Shown here piece by piece: positions 1-5,297 of a stretch of 5,828 nucleotides of DNA; the first letter of the stretch is position 1, and each line of letters starts with the position of its first letter. The position numbers and the translations under genes are program-made. The stretch comes from Christensenella sp. UBA5399 (GTDB lineage: Bacteria > Bacillota > Clostridia > Christensenellales > Christensenellaceae), in assembly GCA_002407725.1 (NCBI GenBank), contig DHOD01000099.1, forward strand, positions 420 to 6,247, in the 5' to 3' direction. The notes beneath the pieces are model-generated. The model searched no databases. It was not told the DNA's origin and saw nothing but the letters and a program-made list of their open reading frames with translations.

Positions 1-912
1 TTTGCCAATAAAATCTGGAATGCGTCGCGGTTCGTGTTGATGAATACGGACGGCAGCGCCGGCCCGGTAGACGAATCCACTTTGGATATTGCGGACAAAT
101 GGATCATCGCAAAACTCAACGACGCCATCTCCGAAGTCACGAGGGATATGGATGATTTGGAGCTGGGACTCGCCACACAAAAGCTGTATGACTTTTTCTG
201 GAGTGAATTTTGCGACTGGTATATCGAGATGGCAAAACCACGGCTGTATGGCGAAAACCCGGACGTTAAAGCTGCGACAATCAACGTTTTAGTCTATGTG
301 CTCAGGCGCGCGCTGAAACTGCTGCACCCGTTTATGCCGTTTATCACCGAGGAAATTTACACCTCGTTACCGGGCAGCGACGAGACGATTATGCTCTCCG
401 CCTGGCCCAAAGCCGAGTTTGAAGGGCATGCCCGGGAAGCCGGCATGATGCAGGAGGTGATGGACATGATCCGCGCCGTGCGCAACATCCGCTCCGAGAT
501 GGATGTCCCCCCCAAAGTCAAGGTGAAGATCACCGTGCTGACGGACAATGGCGAGGCAATCTCCGCCTGTGCGGATTATATCAAAAAGCTCGCTTACGCC
601 AGCGATGTGGAGGTCATCACCGACAAAAGCGCCGTCCCCGCAAACAATGTCTCCGTGGTCAGCGCCATTGGCGAAGCATTCCTTCCCCTGTCCGACCTGA
701 TCGACGTTGATGCGGAAATGACACGCATACAGAAGGAGATCAAAGACAACGCAAGCGAAATTGCGCGCGCGGAGGGCAAGTTGAAAAACAAAGGGTTTGT
801 GGACAAAGCGCCGGAGGCTGTGATTCAGGAAGAGCGCGACAAGTTGGCAAAGCACACCGATATGCGGGCAAAATTGACAGACCGCCTCTCGTTTCTGGAA
901 AAAATGAAGTAA
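1..912 (+). CDS. valS: Valyl-tRNA synthetase, C-terminal part (5' end outside window)
   Basis: This is the last 303 codons of a class I aminoacyl-tRNA synthetase that charges tRNA-Val in the cytoplasm. The frame is open from base 1, where it encodes FANKIWNASRF, the conserved entry to the ValS anticodon-binding domain. That alpha-helical domain covers roughly residues 1-220 of the fragment and includes the family-typical HPFMPFITEEIY and a tryptophan-proline motif (SAWP). An IRAVRNIRSEMDVPP stretch follows. The last 70 or so residues are charged and heptad-like, matching the C-terminal coiled-coil arm of ValS that contacts tRNA. The catalytic Rossmann fold, the editing domain and the HIGH and KMSKS motifs lie upstream of the window. 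The C-terminus looks complete. The stop codon TAA overlaps the ATG of the next gene by one base, so the two are very likely co-transcribed and translationally coupled. The family assignment is secure. Confidence 0.96.
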   Translation, partial: FANKIWNASRFVLMNTDGSAGPVDESTLDIADKWIIAKLNDAISEVTRDMDDLELGLATQKLYDFFWSEFCDWYIEMAKPRLYGENPDVKAATINVLVYVLRRALKLLHPFMPFITEEIYTSLPGSDETIMLSAWPKAEFEGHAREAGMMQEVMDMIRAVRNIRSEMDVPPKVKVKITVLTDNGEAISACADYIKKLAYASDVEVITDKSAVPANNVSVVSAIGEAFLPLSDLIDVDAEMTRIQKEIKDNASEIARAEGKLKNKGFVDKAPEAVIQEERDKLAKHTDMRAKLTDRLSFLEKMK

Positions 913-2027
913 TGGAATATATTCAACTGGCCGGTACAAATGGCAAAGGTTCGACGGCCCAGTACCTGGCAACAATACTTAGCCAATCGGGAACATGCGG
1001 CCTTTTTACCTCGCCGCATATTTTCTCGCCGCTTGAACGCTTCCGGATCAACGGAACAATGATATCCCAGCCGCTATATGACAGGTACATGAGGGAAGAA
1101 AAGACGGACCCGGCCGAGCATTATTTTGGACCGTGGGTGCGTACCGCGCTACGCTGGTTTGCCGATGAAGCTGTGGATTATGCGGTGATTGAGACAGGGC
1201 TCGGCGGCAGGATCGACCAGACAAATGTCGTCGATTCGGGTATGCAGATCATTACGCCAATCAGCCTGGACCACACGCAGGTGCTGGGCGACACAATCCG
1301 TAAAATTGCGCGTGAGAAATGCGGCATTATCAAATATGGCAGCAACGTGGTCTCTCATTCCCAGCCCAAAGACGCGTTGGACGTCATCAAGCAGACCTGT
1401 GAACGCTTGAGCTGTACACTGACAGTCCTTGACGAAGCGGCCATTCGCCTGAAACATAGCGACGCCCAGCAGCAGGTTTTCGATTTTACCTTCGGCGACC
1501 TGCTGATCAGAGATGCCGTACTGCACACCGCCGCGGCCATCCAGGTGCAAAACGCGTGTGTTGCCGCAACGGCGGCATACCTGCTGGGCATGCCCGCCGA
1601 TCTGATCACACAGGCCCTGGCCGAAACCTATATCCCCGCCCGTGAAGAATATACCAATGGCATGATGATTGACGCCGCGCACAACGCCGCCGCCATGACC
1701 GAGCTTAGCAAAACCGTTAAAAAGCTGTTTCCCAAAAAGCATATCACCGTTTTGACGGCAATCATGGAAGATAAAGACATCCGTGCCATCGCGGACATTA
1801 TCGCCGATTTTGGCGATACGGTTATCTGTACGCGCGCCGACCGTGACCGCGGGCTTGATTCCATGGAATATGTAAAATACTTTGACAACGCAACCGCAAT
1901 GGATAACCCTGCCTACGCATTTGAATACGCGCACGAAATCAACGACAAAAAAAACGGCATACTTGTGGTATGCGGTTCATTTTATCTGCTCTCCTATGTG
2001 CTGGACAAAAGCCGGGAAAACCTATAA
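912..2027 (+). CDS. folC: Folylpolyglutamate synthase / dihydrofolate synthase family protein, N-terminally short
   Basis: This is a Mur-ligase-fold enzyme that adds glutamate to dihydropteroate or to reduced folates using ATP. Visible motifs are the P-loop GTNGKGST (residues 8-15), TSPH with a following ER..ING (33-48), the Mg-binding-type ETGLGGRIDQTN (94-105), LDHTQVLGDT (119-128), IAREKCGIIK (132-141), and in the C-terminal domain PAREE (242-246), DAAHN (254-258) and VVCGSFYLL (352-360). At 371 residues it is shorter than the usual roughly 420. The missing part is the N-terminal stretch of about 40 residues that normally precedes the P-loop. The frame upstream of the ATG is open back to a stop at 708-710, but it encodes nothing FolC-like and has no ATG, GTG or TTG, so the short start looks real. 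Ribosome binding is weak (GGAA at 897-900). Translation probably restarts from the valS stop (TAATG). DHFS, FPGS or both activities cannot be told apart here. Confidence 0.9.
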   Translation: MEYIQLAGTNGKGSTAQYLATILSQSGTCGLFTSPHIFSPLERFRINGTMISQPLYDRYMREEKTDPAEHYFGPWVRTALRWFADEAVDYAVIETGLGGRIDQTNVVDSGMQIITPISLDHTQVLGDTIRKIAREKCGIIKYGSNVVSHSQPKDALDVIKQTCERLSCTLTVLDEAAIRLKHSDAQQQVFDFTFGDLLIRDAVLHTAAAIQVQNACVAATAAYLLGMPADLITQALAETYIPAREEYTNGMMIDAAHNAAAMTELSKTVKKLFPKKHITVLTAIMEDKDIRAIADIIADFGDTVICTRADRDRGLDSMEYVKYFDNATAMDNPAYAFEYAHEINDKKNGILVVCGSFYLLSYVLDKSRENL

Positions 2028-2546
2028 CAACTTGCCCAGCAACTCTTTGTAAACATCGACTGCGTTATCCTTCCATTTTGCAGTCATGGCCTCCGCCTCG
2101 TCACGCGAATACACCACCATATTGATTTCCATGATGGTCATCCCCTCTTCCAGCACTTTCAATATCACCCTGTATTCGTCGTTGCCCAGTTTGATGTATT
2201 CCGCCACATAATGGGCTTCCATTTTGAGTTTTTCCCTGTTTTGTGTAAGATACGCGTCAATGCCCTTCCGTGCGGACAGGCGCAGGTCTTTCTCTAAAAC
2301 CGCGACAATGTTTTTCCCACTTTCGCTGATCCCGTAAATTGCCGCCTGCGGCGTTGTATGCAATAAGATATGCCCATTCTGTTCCAACTCGAACAGGCAT
2401 TCTTTTAAATCAAAATAACTCATAAACCCAAGCTCATCCATCAGACGCATGATTTGCAGTTCAGAAAGCGCCATCCCGCTCTTATCCAGCAAGTACAGCA
2501 TAAGCAGCTTGTTTTGCGCCATCGCTTTTGATTGATCCCGCTTCAC
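2022..2546 (-). CDS. DUF4364 family protein (putative winged-helix regulator)
   Basis: This encodes a 174-residue cytoplasmic protein that I recognise as resembling DUF4364, a Firmicutes family of unknown function. Residues of about 10-85 look like a winged helix-turn-helix: helices around MAQNKLLMLYLLDKSGMAL, a second helix pair around the MDELGF segment, then a YGISESGKNI wing-like strand. The C-terminal half is a charged helix followed by beta-like segments (EAHYVAEYIKLG, YRVILKVLEEG). I chose the GTG at 2546 as start because GGAGGG (2553-2558 on the + strand as CCCTCC) sits 6 bases upstream. An ATG at 2600 in the same frame would lie upstream of the likely promoter and adds a non-family-like leader. 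The gene converges on folC and its TAG lies inside the last codons of folC. No target gene can be inferred. Confidence 0.82.
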   Translation of the reverse strand: MKRDQSKAMAQNKLLMLYLLDKSGMALSELQIMRLMDELGFMSYFDLKECLFELEQNGHILLHTTPQAAIYGISESGKNIVAVLEKDLRLSARKGIDAYLTQNREKLKMEAHYVAEYIKLGNDEYRVILKVLEEGMTIMEINMVVYSRDEAEAMTAKWKDNAVDVYKELLGKLL

Positions 2547-2552
2547 TACATA

Positions 2553-2558
2553 CCCTCC
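2553..2558 (-). promoter_or_regulatory. Ribosome binding site of the DUF4364 gene
   Basis: GGAGGG on the minus strand lies 6 bases before a GTG codon. It decides the start of the DUF4364 gene in favour of GTG at 2546 over the upstream in-frame ATG at 2600. Confidence 0.8.
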
Positions 2559-2573
2559 ATATAAGTCAAGTAT

Positions 2574-2582
2574 AGTATACCA
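2574..2582 (-). promoter_or_regulatory. Candidate extended -10 promoter for the DUF4364 gene
   Basis: The minus strand reads TGGTATACT, an extended -10 element (TGn plus TATACT). There is no good -35; GTGAAA or AGTGAA at about 2595-2601 is the best at suitable distance, which fits an extended -10 type. Initiation would fall near 2567, giving a short leader that just contains the GGAGGG site. This is inferred from consensus only. Confidence 0.55.
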
Positions 2583-2628
2583 TAAAACGCACCGTTTCAC
2601 TTTACAAAATGGCCGGATTATGATACCA

Positions 2629-2634
2629 TATAAT
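2629..2634 (+). promoter_or_regulatory. Candidate -10 element for the 6S RNA gene
   Basis: A perfect TATAAT sits about 7 bases before the expected 5' end of the RNA gene (near 2641). No convincing -35 hexamer exists at 16-18 bases; TTTACA at 2601-2606 is 22 bases away, too far for a normal sigma-A promoter. The position relative to the RNA is the main support. Confidence 0.5.
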
Positions 2635-2640
2635 TAAATT

Positions 2641-2836
2641 TAAAGGGATTATTAGTTTCCTGGGGTGTGCGTATTGCTTTGATTTTAAACCCACATTCTA
2701 GTTACGGGAATCCGGAGTCTGCAATCTGTGTGCAAGCCCGTCACGAGCGGGAAGCCTTAGGTGACCAGCAGGGTGCCCACCTGCCGAGAGGCGGGTATTA
2801 GAATACAAGGCATACGGCACTTTGGGTTTTTATTTT
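2641..2836 (+). ncRNA. ssrS: 6S RNA (regulator of RNA polymerase holoenzyme)
   Basis: 6S RNA mimics an open promoter and binds housekeeping RNA polymerase holoenzyme. The fold expected of the family can be drawn by hand. The closing stem pairs 2659-2681 with 2806-2826 with only single-base bulges. The central bubble has a 5' strand of about 2682-2713 and a 3' strand of about 2778-2805 that carries the hairpin CCTGCC-GAGA-GGCGGG (2780-2795). The terminal stem pairs GGAGTCTGC (2714-2722) with GCAGGGTGCC (2768-2777), then ATCT (2724-2727) with AGGT (2759-2762), and is capped by CCCG/CGGG (2737-2740 with 2748-2751). Compared from memory with E. coli 6S RNA, the blocks GAAGCCTTA (2751-2759), CACCT (2778-2782) and CGGCA (2815-2819) are shared at the same spacing. 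The length of about 170-195 nt fits the family. The T-rich tract at 2827-2836 fixes the strand. Exact ends are uncertain. Confidence 0.82.
2806..2836 (+). terminator. Likely 3' end of 6S RNA: closing-stem strand followed by a T tract
   Basis: The 3' strand of the closing stem ends in GGG (2824-2826) and is followed directly by TTTTTATTTT. This resembles a factor-independent terminator in which the hairpin is the whole 6S RNA rather than a local stem-loop. I see no compact local hairpin directly before the T tract, so termination efficiency is unclear. Confidence 0.45.
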
Positions 2837-2861
2837 GCCCTTTAAAGTCTCACACGCCTGA

Positions 2862-3608
2862 CTAAAGCCCCAATTGAAAAACATGATTTGCCGTTTTCCA
2901 AAGGCAGTCTTCCCTCTCTTGCTCGCTAATGTGCAGCGATTTATATTTTGCCAGTTCCGCCGGGATATTGATGTCCTCGTCCGATCCAAACATGACCCGT
3001 CCCGACCCATACTGCCGGATCAATTCATCAATATGATGCGGCGCCGTCCATGACGTCTCCATATAGATATTGTCGCATTGTGCCGCCGCAACCACCGTTT
3101 CTGCAAAATAAACAACCATGCCGCAATGGGCCAGTACGCACGGCACCTCGGGAAACTGCTTTGCCCGCTGGATGCACAATGACGGCACAGCCATTGGCGC
3201 GCCCGCGCCCGTATGCACCATGATGGGGATTTCCAGATCTGCACAGGTCTCCCACATCATTTCACCAACCCTGGACAATGGACTTACCGCCATTGCCATC
3301 GGGTGGAGCTTCAGCCCAACAAACCCCAGCTCTTCCACACACCGCCGCGCTTCCGCTTTAAACTCTCCGGTTTTCAGGTATGGCGTCATGGTGATCATCC
3401 CAAACACCCTGCCCGGCTGCGCTTTTGCCAGCCCGGCAATCCTGTCGTGCCCCGCACGGATATCCTCCATCGTAATATAACCGAACATCGATTGCAGCAG
3501 CACAGCATCCACGCCGTTTTTATCCATCGCATCCATCAGCTGCTTTTCATCGCGCGCCTCTTCAAAAACCCTGTCCACACCCAAATGGGCATGCGCATCA
3601 ATAATCAT
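2862..3608 (-). CDS. Amidohydrolase family protein (metal-dependent TIM-barrel hydrolase)
   Basis: This encodes a 248-residue cytoplasmic hydrolase of the amidohydrolase superfamily, most like the Amidohydro_2 branch, which contains lactonases and non-oxidative decarboxylases. Metal and catalytic residues are visible in the expected order: HxH at H6 and H8 (DAHAHLG), GLKLHP with K100 and H102, H132 (MVHTG), H161 (LAHCG) and the catalytic-type D210 (FGSDED). The end matches the family's closing NxxxLF-like helix (ANHVFQLGL). It is compact compared with the usual 270-300 residues but lacks no key residue. The start has AAAGGA 6 bases upstream. It is the last gene of the minus-strand operon, only 12 bases after the dehydrogenase stop. 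The context suggests hydrolysis of a sugar-derived lactone or ring, but the substrate cannot be named. Confidence 0.85.
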   Translation of the reverse strand: MIIDAHAHLGVDRVFEEARDEKQLMDAMDKNGVDAVLLQSMFGYITMEDIRAGHDRIAGLAKAQPGRVFGMITMTPYLKTGEFKAEARRCVEELGFVGLKLHPMAMAVSPLSRVGEMMWETCADLEIPIMVHTGAGAPMAVPSLCIQRAKQFPEVPCVLAHCGMVVYFAETVVAAAQCDNIYMETSWTAPHHIDELIRQYGSGRVMFGSDEDINIPAELAKYKSLHISEQEREDCLWKTANHVFQLGL

Positions 3609-3620
3609 CGCAATTCCTTT

Positions 3621-4370
3621 CTACGACGGGCAATACATGCCACCGTTGACATCCAGTATGGCGCCGGTAATAAACGAAGCCTCCTGTGAACACAGGAAAA
3701 GCACGGCGTCCACAACTTCCTCTGTGCGCGCAAACCGGCCCATCGGTATCTTCATCATCAGGTTTTTCATTTCCGCATCATTCAACCCGTCCAATATTCC
3801 CGTATCTGTCGACCCCGGGGCTATCGCATTTACATTGATCCCTGTGCCGCACAACCGCGATGCAAAACCTTTGCTCAGGCCCAGTATCCCCGCTTTTGTC
3901 GCCGAATACGCCAGTCCATTGGAAATCCCGCCGCTCCTGCCCGAAAAAGAGGACATATTCACAATGCGCCCATAGCCCTTTTCTTTCATATACGGCAACA
4001 CTGCCTGTGTCGCAAAAAAGACGCTTTTCAGGTTGATCGCCGACATGTTGTCCCATTCTTCTTCCGTAATATCCTCGATAGGGGTTTTATGGAATATCCC
4101 CGCGTTGTTAAACAGTATATCCACACTGCCAAAGCGCTCCACCGTTTTTTTGACCATGGATTGTAATACATCGACGCTTTTCACATCCACTTCCACCGCC
4201 ATGGCAGCATATCCCTGTGCAGTCAGCCTGTCTTCCAGCTCCTTTGCCACCCCATAATCAATGTCCGCTATCACAACATTTGCGCCGCGCGCCGCCAGCT
4301 TAATCACCGTCCCCCGACCAATCCCCCGCGCAGCCCCTGTTACAATCGCTGTTCTTCCTTCAAAATCCAT
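3621..4370 (-). CDS. Short-chain dehydrogenase/reductase (SDR), classical type
   Basis: This encodes a 249-residue NAD(P)-dependent oxidoreductase with a Rossmann fold. Motifs are the cofactor loop TGAARGIG (11-18), an acidic residue at the end of strand 2 (VVIADID, D36), which favours NAD(H) over NADP(H), NNAG (88-91), catalytic-type N113, S141, Y155 and K159 (YSATK), the PG motif (IAPGSTDTG) and the closing ITGAILDVNGG. Length is standard. I chose the ATG at 4370 because AGGAG lies 7 bases upstream and because SDRs normally start a few residues before the first strand. An in-frame ATG at 4418 overlaps the upstream gene's stop as ATGA and would add 16 polar residues. In the operon it probably oxidises a sugar or sugar-acid hydroxyl, or reduces a keto intermediate. 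Assignment to FabG-like fatty acid synthesis is unlikely in this context. Confidence 0.92.
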   Translation of the reverse strand: MDFEGRTAIVTGAARGIGRGTVIKLAARGANVVIADIDYGVAKELEDRLTAQGYAAMAVEVDVKSVDVLQSMVKKTVERFGSVDILFNNAGIFHKTPIEDITEEEWDNMSAINLKSVFFATQAVLPYMKEKGYGRIVNMSSFSGRSGGISNGLAYSATKAGILGLSKGFASRLCGTGINVNAIAPGSTDTGILDGLNDAEMKNLMMKIPMGRFARTEEVVDAVLFLCSQEASFITGAILDVNGGMYCPS

Positions 4371-4377
4371 GCCATGT

Positions 4378-4382
4378 CTCCT
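4378..4382 (-). promoter_or_regulatory. Ribosome binding site deciding the SDR start
   Basis: AGGAG (within GAGAGGAGA) on the minus strand lies 7 bases before the ATG at 4370. It supports this start over the upstream ATG at 4418, inside whose reading frame it lies. Confidence 0.7.
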
Positions 4383-4414
4383 CTCGTTCCTATTTCTCTC
4401 ATCTTCAAAGATAC

Positions 4415-5272
4415 TCATTTTATTTCCAATTTCGATTGTCGCTGCGTCCAGATGCATTTTTCCAATGCGCGGATATAGTCTATCCCCCTCACGGCACTTT
4501 CCATCTGGCTTGGCCAGGGTACACATTCAAATGTCACATACCCTATATACCCTATTTCGTCAAGCGCTTCCATAATCGACTGAAAATCGATGTTGCCCCC
4601 GCCCGGATACCTGCGGTTGCTGTCCGAAAAATGCACGTACCCCATTGTATCGGCGCAATGGCGTATGGCTTCGGGCAGGTTGGCATCCTCAATAATCATC
4701 GAATGCGTATCCATGTGCAGCATGATATTATCCCTGCCCAGCCGCTTCAGGTAATCGGACGTTTCCGGTAAGTTATTGAAGTAATTACATATATACCGCA
4801 TCACAGGCTCCACCACCAATAATTGATTGTCCCTTTGCCCATAATCCGACAGTTCTAGCAGCGCTTCCGTAAAGTAATCTTCATACCGCTGGTACTGGCT
4901 CCAATCGGGTATGCTGGACCGCATCCTGCCCACAATCACTGCGCAATCCAGCACCTTTGCAAGCTCCATGTGCTCCTTCAGGCGGTCAACGGCCCGTTGG
5001 CGTACACTGCGGTCAGCGGAGATCAGCGACAGCCCATTGTCGCTATATTCCATCCCCGTCGCTATTGCGCAGAATGCTAATCCCAAGCTATCAGCGACCG
5101 CTTTCATGTGCTTACCGTCATACTGCCCCGGGTTTTTCATCTGGAGTTCAATTGCGTCATATCCTGCTTTTTTTGCCTTTTCCGCCAAATCTTCAATGGT
5201 TCCCCTGAGGTTGACAGGGTCGCGTTCCGGCAGATCCTCCAGTGCGCATGCGATTCCATATGGAAACATCAT
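4415..5272 (-). CDS. Sugar phosphate isomerase/epimerase family protein (xylose-isomerase-like TIM barrel)
   Basis: This encodes a 285-residue cytoplasmic TIM-barrel protein of the AP_endonuc_2 / xylose-isomerase-like superfamily, which includes IolE, hydroxypyruvate isomerase, keto-sugar epimerases and some C-glycoside-cleaving enzymes. Metal-ligand positions are visible: E155 (VVEP), D188 with H190 (HMDTHSM), H214 (YVHFSDSNR) and E249 (TFECVP). The PGGGNIDF loop (224-230) before the last helices is typical. The N-terminal GTIEDLAEKAKKAGYDAIELQ (24-44) is the usual first helix and strand. The gene begins ATG ATG at 5272 or 5269; AAAGG at 5282-5286 has better spacing for the first. It follows the Gfo/Idh/MocA gene by 25 bases. 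It most likely isomerises, epimerises or eliminates a keto sugar produced by the neighbouring oxidoreductase. The specific reaction is not readable. Confidence 0.88.
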   Translation of the reverse strand: MMFPYGIACALEDLPERDPVNLRGTIEDLAEKAKKAGYDAIELQMKNPGQYDGKHMKAVADSLGLAFCAIATGMEYSDNGLSLISADRSVRQRAVDRLKEHMELAKVLDCAVIVGRMRSSIPDWSQYQRYEDYFTEALLELSDYGQRDNQLLVVEPVMRYICNYFNNLPETSDYLKRLGRDNIMLHMDTHSMIIEDANLPEAIRHCADTMGYVHFSDSNRRYPGGGNIDFQSIMEALDEIGYIGYVTFECVPWPSQMESAVRGIDYIRALEKCIWTQRQSKLEIK

Positions 5273-5297
5273 TCTTACCCGCCTTTCAATTTTTTCA

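Larger units (their letters stand above)
2639..2846. repeat. 9-bp perfect inverted repeat bracketing the 6S RNA gene
   Basis: TTTAAAGGG at 2639-2647 and CCCTTTAAA at 2838-2846 are exact reverse complements lying just outside the closing stem of the 6S RNA. In a primary transcript beginning near 2641, most of the two arms could pair and extend the closing stem beyond the U-rich tract. Function is inferred; the pairing itself is directly visible. Confidence 0.7.

Noticed and set aside
367..975. Minus-strand open frame of 202 codons opposite valS
   Set aside because: It is a shadow of the valS coding frame with unlikely composition and no motif.
1149..1934. Long minus-strand open frame (261 codons) opposite folC
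   Set aside because: It lies wholly antisense to a well-recognised folC frame, and its translation is rich in Cys, Gly and His with no recognisable domain.
2547..2600. ATG at 2600 as start of the DUF4364 gene
   Set aside because: It lies upstream of the likely -10 element and has no good ribosome binding site. The GTG at 2546 has GGAGGG at ideal spacing.
2701..2797. Cobalamin-riboswitch-like pieces (GGGAATCCGG near 2706 and ACCTGCC near 2779)
   Set aside because: The order and spacing of the conserved B12 box and core helices do not fit, and no B12-related gene follows on the plus strand. The 6S fold explains the same bases better.
2641..2836. Signal recognition particle RNA or another riboswitch class
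   Set aside because: The conserved SRP tetraloop region is absent, and no downstream plus-strand gene exists to be regulated. The closing stem plus large bubble matches 6S RNA.
3213..3689. Plus-strand open frame of 158 codons opposite the amidohydrolase
   Set aside because: It is antisense to a gene with complete catalytic motifs; its Pro/His/Arg-rich translation looks non-coding.
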